Positions 17,578-26,969 of a stretch of 64,000 bases of DNA are shown here, one piece after another (the first letter of the stretch is position 1; each line of letters starts with the position of its first letter). Under the pieces are notes generated by a model, which was not told the DNA's origin, searched no databases, and saw nothing but the letters and a program-made list of their open reading frames with translations. A program made the position numbers and the translations under genes. Source of the DNA: an uncultured bacterium (lineage in GTDB: Bacteria > Cyanobacteriota > Vampirovibrionia > Gastranaerophilales > Gastranaerophilaceae); contig CAJMSH010000003.1 in the NCBI GenBank assembly GCA_905216055.1, positions 193,999 to 257,998 on the forward strand. Direction: 5' to 3'.

Positions 17578-18902
17578 TATAATAAGCCCTCCGTTATATT
17601 GACTTTCGGATCAACAGGAGAAGAAACAACTTCATCATCTCTTCTTTCTATTTTTCCTCCTAATAATCTTAGCTTACTTTCGAAATTTTCGTATCCTCTA
17701 TCTATATGATGTAAGTTTTCGATAGTGGAATTTCCTTCCGCCATCAAAGCTGCGACTACGAGAGAAGCACCGGCACGCAAATCACTTGCGGCAAGTGTTG
17801 CACCTGTCAATTTTTTAACACCTTTTATAATTGCATGGTTTCTGTCCTGATGAATATCAGCACCCATTCTTCTCAATTCAGGAACTTGCATAAATCTGTT
17901 TTCATACAAGCTTTCTGTAATAATTCCAACCCCGTTTGCAGTAGTCAAAAGAGCCATAGCCATTGACTGCAAGTCTGTCGGAAATCCAGGATAAGGTTGA
18001 GTTACAAAATTGATTGAATTCAATCTGTTTTTGCAAGATACCTCAAGAGAATTCGGCTCAATAAGTTTAATATTTGCACCCATTTTAAGCAATTTGTCAG
18101 TGAAGAATGTCAAATGAGCAGGGAACACATTTTTGATAATAGCCTTACCTTTTGTTGCAATAATTGCAGACATAAATGTACCGGCCTCAATTCTGTCAGG
18201 AATTGTTGTATATTCAATCGGATGTAAATTATCTTGTTTTACACCGTTAATAACAATTTCTGATGTACCTGCACCGTTAACATCTGCACCCATAGAATTT
18301 AAGAAATTTGCCAAATCAACAATTTCAGGTTCTTGAGCAGCGTTTTGAATTCTTGTAGAACCGTCTGCTAAAATTGATGCTAACATAATATTTTCTGTTG
18401 CACCAACAGATGGAATATCAAGATAAATATCAGTACCTACAAGTTTTGGAGCTTTTGCATGAACATATCCGTTTTCAATTTTAATTTTTGCTCCAAGAGC
18501 TTCCAAACCTCTGATGTGGAAATCAACTCTTCTTTCACCGATTGCACATCCGCCAGGTAATGCAACAATAGCTTCACGACAACGTGATACCAAAGCACCT
18601 AAAACAATAAAAGATGCTCTCATTTTGCTAACAAGTTCATATTTTGCCGTAATACTTGTCAAATCCGTTGCATCAATTGTAACTGATTTTTCTTTTTTAT
18701 CATAAGTTGTTTTTGCACCGAGTTCTCTGATAACATTAAGCATAATCTCAACGTCAGTCAAATCCGGAACATTATAAATCTTAGTTTCACCTTTAGTTAA
18801 TAATGCGGCAGCCATAAGTTTTAATACAGAATTTTTTGCGCCACCTATAGAAACCTCACCACGTAACGGGGTACCACCCTTTATATAATATTTTTGTGTC
18901 AA
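17577..18902 (-). CDS. murA: UDP-N-acetylglucosamine 1-carboxyvinyltransferase
   Basis: First committed step of peptidoglycan synthesis: adds enolpyruvate from PEP to UDP-GlcNAc in the cytoplasm. The 441-residue protein has the two inverse alpha-beta barrel halves; GGAKNSVLKLMAAALLTKG starts the first. The catalytic loop LPGGCAIGERRVDFHI contains the active-site Cys, which is also the fosfomycin target, so the enzyme should be of the sensitive type. The start is a TTG at 18902 after AAAGGTAAG; no in-frame ATG fits better. The RWYD-repeat gene overlaps its stop by one base. Confidence 0.97.
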   Translation of the reverse strand: MTQKYYIKGGTPLRGEVSIGGAKNSVLKLMAAALLTKGETKIYNVPDLTDVEIMLNVIRELGAKTTYDKKEKSVTIDATDLTSITAKYELVSKMRASFIVLGALVSRCREAIVALPGGCAIGERRVDFHIRGLEALGAKIKIENGYVHAKAPKLVGTDIYLDIPSVGATENIMLASILADGSTRIQNAAQEPEIVDLANFLNSMGADVNGAGTSEIVINGVKQDNLHPIEYTTIPDRIEAGTFMSAIIATKGKAIIKNVFPAHLTFFTDKLLKMGANIKLIEPNSLEVSCKNRLNSINFVTQPYPGFPTDLQSMAMALLTTANGVGIITESLYENRFMQVPELRRMGADIHQDRNHAIIKGVKKLTGATLAASDLRAGASLVVAALMAEGNSTIENLHHIDRGYENFESKLRLLGGKIERRDDEVVSSPVDPKVNITEGLL

Positions 18903-19075
18903 TTTTCTTACCTTTTAATAAAATATAATTACTACACTTATTTATAATAATACAATCAGATTTGAATGATGTAAATAAGTTAAATTATGTAAAGAAAAAC
19001 AAAAAATTATTTAAAACTCTGTTAAAAAAATTTTTGTTCATATTTTATAAAAGCCAAAAAGGAGATAATTTTTTT

Positions 19076-19753
19076 ATGAATATAAACCCCATAAGTTTTA
19101 CCGGTATTAAAAATATAGGTTATGCAAAAATTTCATCTGACATTCCGGAATTGCATGTTTCTCGAAATATTATGAACATGGAGCTAACAAACGACAAAGA
19201 ACATAAAGATTTAGCAGAATATAAAAAAATAGTACAAAAATTCCCAATACTGAGAAATAAATTTAACGATAATTTTATAAATGTTGAATTAACATCAATT
19301 AAAAATGATAATGATTTAACATTTGTTCCGCGTTTAAACGGAGTAGCAATTCCTGCATCTCAAGAAACTAATCCTATTATCAATTTTATGCAAAATCTTA
19401 TTAGCAGAATTACAAGATTAAAAACAAGTGATATGAAAACAGACCCAAAATATATTAATTCATACACTGCTTATAAAGGATTAGTATATAACGAAGAATT
19501 AGATAATTTTATTTCAGGAATTTCCGGAGAATTTGATATTTTAAAAGGAACAGGCGTAACTGAACATTTTGCTGATCACTTCTTGAAAGAAGGAGACACT
19601 ATTACAAAACAAGAAGCAGAATACTTTACCGACACAGTGCAAGGTGTAACAGAAATTTTACACAATCCTCAATATGTTCATAACGGTTCTATCTACCTTG
19701 AGGCTTTGCTAAAAGGTTATAAAAATTTAATTAACGATAACTCTTTTTCATAA
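19076..19753 (+). CDS. Hypothetical protein with N-terminal SFTG motif
   Basis: The 225-residue protein starts at ATG 19076, behind AAAGGAG; the upstream extension of the frame to 18962 is Lys/Asn/Phe-rich and lacks a signal. It begins INPISFTGI, one of several unrelated proteins in this window with a short Phe-x-Gly/Ala motif near the N-terminus. The rest is alpha-helical and polar with no known motif, signal peptide or membrane segment. It is a single gene, divergent from murA. I do not recognise a family. Confidence 0.7.
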   Translation: MNINPISFTGIKNIGYAKISSDIPELHVSRNIMNMELTNDKEHKDLAEYKKIVQKFPILRNKFNDNFINVELTSIKNDNDLTFVPRLNGVAIPASQETNPIINFMQNLISRITRLKTSDMKTDPKYINSYTAYKGLVYNEELDNFISGISGEFDILKGTGVTEHFADHFLKEGDTITKQEAEYFTDTVQGVTEILHNPQYVHNGSIYLEALLKGYKNLINDNSFS

Positions 19754-19787
19754 ATTCTCTTAATTATTAAAAAATAATAAATTTTTA

Positions 19788-19815
19788 TTGTTTATTAATA
19801 TTGATAAACTATAAT
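19788..19815 (+). promoter_or_regulatory. Candidate promoter of grpE-dnaJ
   Basis: TTGTTT at 19788-19793 and TATAAT at 19810-19815, spaced 16 bases, lie 35 bases before grpE. No CIRCE-type inverted repeat is visible around it. Confidence 0.45.
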
Positions 19816-19849
19816 ATATTTATATGAAAATTAATTAAGAGGTAGAGAT

Positions 19850-20434
19850 ATGACACATAAACATCATAATAACAACCCGTTTAAAAATTCTGAAAATCTT
19901 GACGAAGAAGTAAAAGAAGAAGCTCAACAAACTTCTGAAAAAGATGAAAATTCTCAAGATAAAAAAGACGAAAAAAATACAGAATTACAAGATTTACAAC
20001 AAAAATATGATACTCTAAATCAACAATATTTACGTTTAGCAGCAGACTTCGACAATTACCGTAAAAGACAAGCTCAAGAAAGAGAAAACTTGTTGAAATT
20101 CGGTACAGAAAATGCTTTGAAAAAAATGATTGAAGTATTAGACAATTTTGAGCGAGGCAAAAAAGCTTTAGAAAATGTTGATGATTGTGCAAAAGTAAAA
20201 GAAAGTTTTGACTTGGTTCATAAACAAGTTTTTGACGCATTATCAAAACTTGGACTTGAAGTTATTGAAACAGAAGGGAAAGAATTTGATCCGAATTTTC
20301 ATGATGCGGTTATGCAAACTCCGACATCAGAACACCCTGAACATACTATCATTAACGAATTGCAAAAAGGATATAAAATGGGCGATAAAGTATTAAGACC
20401 TGCACTTGTTAATGTTGCAACATCAGAAGGTTAA
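19850..20434 (+). CDS. grpE: Nucleotide exchange factor GrpE
   Basis: Releases ADP from DnaK. The 194-residue protein has a charged, disordered N-terminus, a long coiled helix (LQDLQQKYDTLNQQYLRLAA, then DFDNYRKRQAQERENLLKFG) and the C-terminal beta part with FDPNFHDAVMQ and GYKMGDKVLRPALVNVA, which are family signatures. GAGG lies before the ATG. It is the first gene of a plus-strand block with dnaJ; dnaK is not in the window. Confidence 0.96.
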   Translation: MTHKHHNNNPFKNSENLDEEVKEEAQQTSEKDENSQDKKDEKNTELQDLQQKYDTLNQQYLRLAADFDNYRKRQAQERENLLKFGTENALKKMIEVLDNFERGKKALENVDDCAKVKESFDLVHKQVFDALSKLGLEVIETEGKEFDPNFHDAVMQTPTSEHPEHTIINELQKGYKMGDKVLRPALVNVATSEG

Positions 20435-20500
20435 GCTTTTTGGCTTTCAGGATTTACATGATAAAATACAATTATACAGAATAGGGAAGAATTATTATAA

Positions 20501-21631
20501 ATGACAGATTACTATGAAATATTGGGCGTATCGAAGAGTGCGACCAAAGACGAAATAAAATCGGCTTTCAGAAAGAAAGCAAGAACTTTACACCCCGATG
20601 TAAATAAAGCTCCTGATGCGGAGGAAAAATTTAAAGAACTTGGAAAAGCTTATGAAACTTTAATGGATGATAATAAGCGTGCAACTTATGACAGATATGG
20701 CGAAGACGGATTGAAAAATGCCGGCTTTGATACAGGCGGTCCATTCGCAGGCGGTTTTGGAGATTTAAACGACATATTTAATTCATTCTTTGGCGGAATG
20801 GGCGGTTTTGGATTTGGCGGCAGACCTGATCCGAATGCTCCAGTTGAAGGGGATGATTTAAGACTTGATATAGAAATCGATTTTGAACAGGCAATTTTCG
20901 GATGCGAAAAAGAAATTAAATTTGATCATCTTGAGCTTTGCCCTTCTTGTAACGGAACAGGTGCTGAAAAAGGCTCAACTCCACAAACTTGTCCGACATG
21001 TCACGGTTCAGGGCAGGTAAAACAGGTTATGAGAACACCTTTGGGTTCTATTGCACAGATTGTAACTTGTCCTGATTGTCATGGAGCAGGGAAGAAAATT
21101 ACAAACCCTTGTAAAGCTTGCAAAGGACAAGGAAAAGTTCAAAAAGAAAAGAAAATCAATATTAAAATTCCTGCAGGCGTTGACAATATGTCAAAAATCA
21201 GAGTATCTCATGAAGGAGATGCAGGTACAAATGGCGGACCGGCAGGAGATTTGTATGTAGTATTACATGTAAAAGCTTCTGATTACTTCAAACGTGAAGG
21301 AAATGACGTTTACTCAAGACTTGATATTTCGCCTGCTCAAGCAGCTTTAGGCGATGAAGTTGTTATAAAAACTCTTGACGGAGAACAAAAAATTACCGTT
21401 CAGGCAGGAGTGCAAAGCGGTAATTCAATAAAAATTAAAGGTGCCGGTGTTCCATATATTGCAAGACCTTCTCAAAGAGGAGATCATATCGTAATTGTTG
21501 CGGTTAAAACACCTGTAAAACTTTCAGAAGAAGAGAAAAACTTATACAGAAGATTATATGAAATACAAAAGAATAAAAAACCTGCTCAGCAATCTTCTAT
21601 AATGGATAAAGTTAAGGGAGTATTTCAATAA
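20501..21631 (+). CDS. dnaJ: Chaperone DnaJ
   Basis: Co-chaperone that hands substrates to DnaK and stimulates its ATPase. The full type I layout is present in 376 residues: J domain with HPD (residues about 32-34), Gly/Phe-rich linker (GGFGDLNDIFNSFFGGMGGF), four CxxCxGxG zinc motifs (CPSCNGTG, CPTCHGSG, CPDCHGAG, CKACKGQG) and the C-terminal substrate-binding part. The next gene starts on its stop codon (TAATG). Confidence 0.98.
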   Translation: MTDYYEILGVSKSATKDEIKSAFRKKARTLHPDVNKAPDAEEKFKELGKAYETLMDDNKRATYDRYGEDGLKNAGFDTGGPFAGGFGDLNDIFNSFFGGMGGFGFGGRPDPNAPVEGDDLRLDIEIDFEQAIFGCEKEIKFDHLELCPSCNGTGAEKGSTPQTCPTCHGSGQVKQVMRTPLGSIAQIVTCPDCHGAGKKITNPCKACKGQGKVQKEKKINIKIPAGVDNMSKIRVSHEGDAGTNGGPAGDLYVVLHVKASDYFKREGNDVYSRLDISPAQAALGDEVVIKTLDGEQKITVQAGVQSGNSIKIKGAGVPYIARPSQRGDHIVIVAVKTPVKLSEEEKNLYRRLYEIQKNKKPAQQSSIMDKVKGVFQ

Positions 21632-23100
21632 TGTTAAACAAAGGAATGAAAAGCAAAGCAGCAAAATTATTATTGACAGCAACATTAATGCTTGCATTTG
21701 TCACACCTGTATTTGCAGCTAAAATTCCTGATAATGTTCAACAATTTATTACAAAAGATTTTCCGAATACTACATTCAGATTTGACGGTGTAATTATATT
21801 ACCTGATAATACTCTTTATCTTCCACTTTTTCCGGCAAAAGTTTTAACTCCTGAAAAACTTACGATAAAACAAACTTATCCTTCAGGCAAAACTCTTGCA
21901 GCAAAACCAAATATCATTATTTTAAACAATGATTTTGTCTTGCTCAAAGTTTTAACCGATACACACGGAAACAAAACAATTTTCAAAATGGCAAATCCGC
22001 CAATGGAATTAAGAACAGGCTTGTTACCTCAAGATATGCTTGTTCCAAAAGGATTAATAATTCCTGAAAATATGAAATCCATTGTCGGGAATTTGGAAAT
22101 CAAAACAGTAAATGATCCAGGAATTCGTGTTGAAAATTCCAAACCTGTCGTAACTCAATTGTCAGGTTCAACTTTGAAAACTCTTTCACAAATTCCGCAA
22201 TTAAAAAACAAGAATTTCTATGTATCATCACCGTATTCTAAAAATATTCAAGTTTTAAATCTTGGCGCAAAAACTCCTGAATATTCTCTTGCACAGACAA
22301 ATGTCCCGATTTCGATGCAAGCTTATAATGATCAGTTCTTGCTTGTAACAGCTTATGACAAGCCTTCTGTTGATGTTATATCTCTTGCGGATGATCAAAT
22401 TATTAAACAAATTTATACAAAAACACAGCCTGACGAAATTATTATTGATAAAAACAAAAATATAGCATATATATCAAGCTCAATTGATTCAAGTATTTAT
22501 GTCGTAAACCTTGAAACAATGACACTTTCAAAACAAATCAAAATTACAGGTATGTGCGAAAAACTAACTCTTTCTGATGACGGAACAAAATTGTTTTACT
22601 ATGATAAAAGAACTCGTGACATCTGGGCAATCGAACTTGATAATAACTATTTGTTGAAAGAAATCGGGAAATTCCCTAACGTTTCAAAAATTGTATATAC
22701 AAATAACAAAATTTACATAACAAGTAGAACAAAAAACAGAATTGCAATTATTGATTATGATACGGTAGGGCTTATTGCTGAAGTTGAAATTTGCGAAAAA
22801 CCTATTGATATGCTTGTATTCCATGACAGAGTTTACGTTTTAGGTGCAGGAGACAATTCTATTCAAGTAATAGATGCTAAAACAGATACTTTAACAGATA
22901 CAATTTATCTGAATACAAACGGATTTTCAACTAAAATCAGCCAGATTGAAAATACTAATATTGCTTTAATAACAGATACAAAAGCTTCTTTATACACAGT
23001 TTTTGACCTTGGGACAAACAAAGTTATAAAAACAATTCCTATTGATATTCCGGCAAATGCAATAGTTGTTACTGAAAAAGTGAAAAAGATTAATAAATAA
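21631..23100 (+). CDS. Exported beta-propeller (YncE/YVTN-like) protein
   Basis: Residues 1-30 form a signal peptide ending FVTPVFAA. After an N-terminal domain of about 150 residues, the protein shows repeats of about 40 residues typical of seven-bladed YVTN/YncE propellers, for example DEIIIDKNKNIAYISSSIDS followed by SIYVVNLETMTLSKQIKI, and IDMLVFHDRVYVLGAGDNSI. These fold outside the cytoplasm and bind partners or ligands; no enzyme residues can be assigned. The ATG overlaps the dnaJ stop by one base, an unusual partner for dnaJ, so coupled translation is likely. Confidence 0.8.
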   Translation: MLNKGMKSKAAKLLLTATLMLAFVTPVFAAKIPDNVQQFITKDFPNTTFRFDGVIILPDNTLYLPLFPAKVLTPEKLTIKQTYPSGKTLAAKPNIIILNNDFVLLKVLTDTHGNKTIFKMANPPMELRTGLLPQDMLVPKGLIIPENMKSIVGNLEIKTVNDPGIRVENSKPVVTQLSGSTLKTLSQIPQLKNKNFYVSSPYSKNIQVLNLGAKTPEYSLAQTNVPISMQAYNDQFLLVTAYDKPSVDVISLADDQIIKQIYTKTQPDEIIIDKNKNIAYISSSIDSSIYVVNLETMTLSKQIKITGMCEKLTLSDDGTKLFYYDKRTRDIWAIELDNNYLLKEIGKFPNVSKIVYTNNKIYITSRTKNRIAIIDYDTVGLIAEVEICEKPIDMLVFHDRVYVLGAGDNSIQVIDAKTDTLTDTIYLNTNGFSTKISQIENTNIALITDTKASLYTVFDLGTNKVIKTIPIDIPANAIVVTEKVKKINK

Positions 23101-23121
23101 TAATTTTAAACAGGCAATATA

Positions 23122-23691
23122 ATGATTAAATATTTTGATGACACAACTGAAAATGTACTTAGCGAATTAGAAAAAACTCAAAAACAATTTTGGAATATTT
23201 CTCGAGTAACTGCAGAATTTTTATATACTCTTATAAAAGCCGAAAAATCTAAAAACGTTTTGGAAGTCGGAACTTCAAACGGATATTCAGGGATTTGGCT
23301 TGGCAAAGCAGTAAAAGAAAATGGCGGACATCTTACAACTATTGAGTTTTATGATAAAAGACTTGATGTTGCAAAAGAGAATTTCAAAATTTGCAAAGTA
23401 GATGATGTAATTACAACCCTAAAAGGTTCCGCTCTAATGCACCTTGAATATTTGCCCGATGATTTTGTAATTGATTTTGCATTTGTTGACGCAAATAAAT
23501 CAGAGTATATCAAGTATTTTGAATTTATTGATAAGCATTTGAAAACAGGCGGCATTATTGCATGTGATAATGTTTTGTCACATGAAGCGAAATGCAAACC
23601 GTTTATTGATGCGATTAATGCAAACCCAAATTATGAAAACGTAGTATTACCCTTACCTGCAGGCTTGTCTTTAGCAAGAAAAATAAAATAA
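23122..23691 (+). CDS. O-methyltransferase family 3 (SAM-dependent)
   Basis: The 189-residue protein has the SAM-binding glycine loop LEVGTSNGYSGIWLG, acidic strand end LTTIEF, and FVDANKSEY followed by GGIIACDNVL, all typical of the caffeoyl-CoA/catechol O-methyltransferase-like family. Bacterial members methylate phenolic or tRNA hydroxyls (TrmR type included). The substrate is not evident. It lies 20 bases after the propeller gene in the grpE block. Confidence 0.88.
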   Translation: MIKYFDDTTENVLSELEKTQKQFWNISRVTAEFLYTLIKAEKSKNVLEVGTSNGYSGIWLGKAVKENGGHLTTIEFYDKRLDVAKENFKICKVDDVITTLKGSALMHLEYLPDDFVIDFAFVDANKSEYIKYFEFIDKHLKTGGIIACDNVLSHEAKCKPFIDAINANPNYENVVLPLPAGLSLARKIK

Positions 23692-23719
23692 CAAGTTTAA
23701 CTTATGTTATAATAATTTT

Positions 23720-24193
23720 ATGAAAATTTTAGGTATTGACCCAGGGTTGGGAATTGTTGGATATTCTATTGTTGAATATGATGGAGAAACGCCTGTTCTT
23801 TTACATTCAGGCTCCATTCAAACTCAAAAAGGGACAAGAGAATCAGCAAGGCTTTTAGAAATCTTTGAAGATATGACAACAATTGTTGAAAAATACAAGC
23901 CTGATTGTGCTGCGATTGAAAAACTCTTTTTCTTCAGAAACAGAACAACAGTAATGCCCGTTGCCCATGCCAGAGGCGTAATTTTAATAGTGCTCGAAAA
24001 ATTTAAAATACCTATTTTTGAATATACACCAATGGAGGTTAAACAGGTTTTAACAGGTTACGGGCGCGCGGATAAGAAAGAAGTTGAGCAAATGGTTAAA
24101 TTGTCATTAGGGGTTGATACTTTACCAAAACTTGATGATACGGTAGATTCTATCGCAATAGCAATTTGTCATACACGATCAATTATGGTATAA
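23720..24193 (+). CDS. ruvC: Holliday junction resolvase RuvC
   Basis: Cuts Holliday junctions together with RuvAB. The 157-residue enzyme has the catalytic acids Asp7 (ILGIDPGLGIVGY), Glu67 (AAIEKLFF) and Asp140/Asp143 (LDDTVDSIAIAIC). The start ATG lies seven bases after TGTTATAAT (extended -10 at 23705-23713) and no Shine-Dalgarno sequence is present, so the mRNA is probably leaderless. A DNA repair protein (EndoQ-like) follows one gene later. Confidence 0.96.
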   Translation: MKILGIDPGLGIVGYSIVEYDGETPVLLHSGSIQTQKGTRESARLLEIFEDMTTIVEKYKPDCAAIEKLFFFRNRTTVMPVAHARGVILIVLEKFKIPIFEYTPMEVKQVLTGYGRADKKEVEQMVKLSLGVDTLPKLDDTVDSIAIAICHTRSIMV

Positions 24194-24201
24194 TTAATTT
24201 C

Positions 24202-24651
24202 ATGGATATTAATTTTATACTGCTTAGGCAAATTTCTATTTTAAGCGTATTTTTCGGCATTTTACTCGGGGTAATTACGCTGATACCTTATGCAGGTGCA
24301 ATTTCTTTTACATTCCTGATTTGCTTCATTGCTCCTCTTGTAATTTGGATTTTAATCAAATATGGATGTCTTTCACTCACATCAACCAAAGATAGTGTAA
24401 TAGTCGGAGCTATTACAGGGTTTGTTTCTTATATGGGATTTTCAATTATTTATGTGCCTATTTCGGTTATATTGATGAAATTTTTTCACCTTGCAGCAAA
24501 TTACGGAGTAGGATTGATGCTTGGGAATGCAAGTTTTTTCATACTGATTGTAATTTCTGTATTTATGGGAGTTTTGAGTGCCACTATTAATGCGTTTACA
24601 GGCTTTTTAACATATTACGTTTTAGAATTTATAAATTCATTACACAAATAA
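24202..24651 (+). CDS. Small integral membrane protein
   Basis: A 149-residue protein with about four membrane helices (ISILSVFFGILLGVITLI, FTFLICFIAPLVIWILI, a middle GAITGFVSYMGF segment, and IVISVFMGVLSATINAF). A glycine-rich, four-helix layout without charged motifs; I do not recognise a function. The ATG lies seven bases after TGGTATAAT and lacks a Shine-Dalgarno sequence, as for ruvC just upstream. The frame opens earlier inside ruvC, but that part is unlikely to be translated. Confidence 0.7.
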   Translation: MDINFILLRQISILSVFFGILLGVITLIPYAGAISFTFLICFIAPLVIWILIKYGCLSLTSTKDSVIVGAITGFVSYMGFSIIYVPISVILMKFFHLAANYGVGLMLGNASFFILIVISVFMGVLSATINAFTGFLTYYVLEFINSLHK

Positions 24652-24703
24652 TTTTTCACGAAACTTTTGTAATATAAAAGATATTGGGAGAGAGAAAGTT
24701 TAA

Positions 24704-25939
24704 ATGTATTATTATACCGATTTACATATTCATTCAAAATACTCAAGAGCCACAAGCAAAAGTCTTAATCTTGAAGAACTTGCAATATGGGCAAAGAAAA
24801 AGGGACTAAATTTAATCGGTACGGGAGATTTTACACACCCTGCCTGGTTTGAAGAAATAAAAGAAAAACTTGTAGAAGCAGATGATGGGACATTCAAGCT
24901 AAAACCTGAAATCGAAAGACAAATTAATGCAAATGTAAAATTTATTCTTACTGTCGAAATTTCAACGATATATAAAAAATGGGATAAAACAAGAAAAGTT
25001 CATCACGTTGTATTTGTTCCAGATTTAAAAACTGCAACAAATTTTAGAGAAAAGCTTGGGGCAATCGGAAATATAAAATCAGACGGACGACCGATATTAG
25101 GACTTGACTCCCGAAACTTATTAGAAACTGTATTGGAATCAGGAGAAAATTCATACATAATTCCTGCTCATATCTGGACACCATGGTTTTCCGTATTAGG
25201 TTCAAAATCAGGATTTGATTCAATTGAGGATTGTTATGGAGATTTATCAGACCATATTTTTGCACTTGAGACAGGACTTTCTTCTGATCCTGAAATGAAC
25301 TGGCACGTTTCAAAACTCGACAAATTCAGGCTTGTTTCAAATTCAGATGCGCATTCTGTATCAAAACTTGCAAGAGAAGCAACAGTTTTTGATATTGAGC
25401 CGAATTATTATTCAATTATGAATGCTCTAAAAACTGGAGAAGGCTACACGGGAACTGTTGAATTTTTCCCTGAAGAAGGCAAATACCACGAAGACGGACA
25501 TCGAAAATGTAATATTTGCCTTACTCCTGAAGAAACAAAAAAATATAATGGAATATGTCCAGTATGTGGCAAACCATTGACTATAGGTGTTTTATCACGA
25601 GTAAATGATCTTTCTGACAGAAAAAATATTACAACTTTACCAAAAACTGCAGGAAAAGTCTTTTCTCTTGTCCCATTGCAGGAAATTATTTCAGAAATCA
25701 AAGGAGTTGGTCCGTCAAGCAAATCCGTTACCACAGAATATGAAAAACTTATCAACCAATTTGGTTCAGAATTAAATATCTTACAAAACATTCCGCTGGA
25801 TGACCTATCAAAAGCATCCCCGCTTTTAAAAGAAGCAATTTCAAGACTAAGGCAAGGCAAAGTAATCAAACAAGCAGGATTTGACGGCGAATACGGAAGT
25901 ATAAAATTGTTTGATAAGAACGAACTTTCTAAAAAATAA
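24704..25939 (+). CDS. Endonuclease Q-like PHP-domain DNA repair nuclease
   Basis: The 411-residue protein has a PHP metal-hydrolase domain at residues 1-250 (YTDLHIHSKYSRAT, GTGDFTHPAWF, IPAHIWTPWFS, SNSDAHSV), then a four-cysteine zinc element (CNIC at 269-272, CPVC at 285-288) and a helical C-terminal part with GVGPSSKSVTTEYEKLI. This order is that of endonuclease Q, which nicks DNA 5' of deoxyuridine, hypoxanthine, xanthine and abasic sites; it is best known from Thermococcales and a subset of bacteria such as Bacillus. GGGAGAGAG lies upstream of the ATG. Proximity to ruvC and presence of dut fit a uracil-repair role. Confidence 0.82.
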   Translation: MYYYTDLHIHSKYSRATSKSLNLEELAIWAKKKGLNLIGTGDFTHPAWFEEIKEKLVEADDGTFKLKPEIERQINANVKFILTVEISTIYKKWDKTRKVHHVVFVPDLKTATNFREKLGAIGNIKSDGRPILGLDSRNLLETVLESGENSYIIPAHIWTPWFSVLGSKSGFDSIEDCYGDLSDHIFALETGLSSDPEMNWHVSKLDKFRLVSNSDAHSVSKLAREATVFDIEPNYYSIMNALKTGEGYTGTVEFFPEEGKYHEDGHRKCNICLTPEETKKYNGICPVCGKPLTIGVLSRVNDLSDRKNITTLPKTAGKVFSLVPLQEIISEIKGVGPSSKSVTTEYEKLINQFGSELNILQNIPLDDLSKASPLLKEAISRLRQGKVIKQAGFDGEYGSIKLFDKNELSKK

Positions 25940-25946
25940 TTTAAAA

Positions 25947-25979
25947 ACAACGACTCCTTTTAAACAAAGGAGTCGTTGT
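25947..25979. terminator. Strong convergent terminator
   Basis: ACAACGACTCCTTT pairs perfectly with AAAGGAGTCGTTGT around TAAAC, between the EndoQ gene and the minus-strand gene at 26008. The T-run is better on the minus strand. Confidence 0.85.
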
Positions 25980-26007
25980 CTTAATTAATTTATTTATTAA
26001 TTATCAA

Positions 26008-26424
26008 TTACTTTTTTAAATTTCTTGCCATACGTTCATCTATACATTTTTTGGTCAAATTTGTAATTATGGAAGACATACTGTATTCGCTATGATAATA
26101 TTTATTTATAATTTTTCTTGAAAGACCTAACATACTTTTAGCTCTTTCTTTTAAAGAAGGTTTAGGACTTTTCATTTCCAAACTTAATTTAAAAAGAGTT
26201 TCTCCCCAAGTATGATTGTAATCATTTTTTTTAGCTGTTTTAGAAACAAGTCTTCCTATCACATCTTTATTCCCTGATGCTAATTCATTAATTGCAGGTG
26301 ATTTAAAAAATGCGTCTTTTAATTCGTTTGTCCATTTCCCTTTAACAATAATTCGTCCAGTAAATGCCTGCTGATTTGCAGTGCTTACATGTGGGGTTGC
26401 TGAGGTAAGTTGATTAATTTTCAT
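26008..26424 (-). CDS. Hypothetical protein with N-terminal AFTG motif
   Basis: A 138-residue basic, helical protein. The N-terminus is polar and then has QQAFTGRI at residues 18-25, the short Phe-x-Gly motif shared with other proteins here (for example 19076, 54517). No signal peptide, membrane helix or known domain is visible. It has its own terminator and an AAGGAG-like sequence before the ATG. Function unknown. Confidence 0.65.
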   Translation of the reverse strand: MKINQLTSATPHVSTANQQAFTGRIIVKGKWTNELKDAFFKSPAINELASGNKDVIGRLVSKTAKKNDYNHTWGETLFKLSLEMKSPKPSLKERAKSMLGLSRKIINKYYHSEYSMSSIITNLTKKCIDERMARNLKK

Positions 26425-26554
26425 AAGTCTTTTATACTCCTTATTATAATTTTTTAATAATAATTTTACTTTTCTATTATAAATCCTAAAAAAATTTTTT
26501 TAAACAATATATTAACTAATATTTAAAAACAATATTCAAAAATATAATTTTAAA

Positions 26555-26630
26555 TGGTGGAGCGTAGGGGATTCGAACCCCTGACCCCGACACTGCCAGT
26601 GTCGTGCGCTACCAACTGCGCTAACGCCCC
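26555..26630 (-). tRNA. tRNA-Ala (GGC)
   Basis: A 76-nucleotide cloverleaf with encoded CCA. The acceptor GGGGCGT/ACGCTCC has the alanine identity pair G3:U70. The anticodon stem CGACA/TGTCG closes loop CTGGCAG (anticodon GGC). The T arm contains GGTTCGAATCC. Confidence 0.95.
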
Positions 26631-26657
26631 AAAGGTTTTATTAATATACCACAAAAA

Positions 26658-26969
26658 CTATTTATGAGTATGTTTTGGGCGTAAAAGTAACATTTTTGTA
26701 TCTTCAATTGCTTTTAAACCATGCAAAGTTTTTGCAGGCATTACAATCATTTCTCCTGCCTTTAATCTGTAAATTTTATCCCCAACCGTAACATCTGCAA
26801 CTCCTTCAATAATTTGAGCAACTTCATCTTTCTCATCACAATGCAAACTTCTCTCAACTCCACACTTGAATGAGAGCAGAGTTAAAGAACTCTGCTCATT
26901 ATCAAATACAAGTTTTTTATTAATTTTATCTAAATACTCTATATCTTTTAAATTAATTATTCCCGTCAT
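26658..26969 (-). CDS. Cupin-domain protein cotranscribed with hcp
   Basis: A 103-residue single cupin: ERSLHCDEKDEVAQIIEGVA then LKAGEMIVMPAKTLHGLKA, with histidines in both motifs suitable for one metal ion. The ATG overlaps the hcp stop codon (TAATG), so it is coupled to the hybrid cluster protein. Such cupins are often found next to anaerobic and nitrosative-stress genes; the ligand is unknown. Confidence 0.85.
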   Translation of the reverse strand: MTGIINLKDIEYLDKINKKLVFDNEQSSLTLLSFKCGVERSLHCDEKDEVAQIIEGVADVTVGDKIYRLKAGEMIVMPAKTLHGLKAIEDTKMLLLRPKHTHK

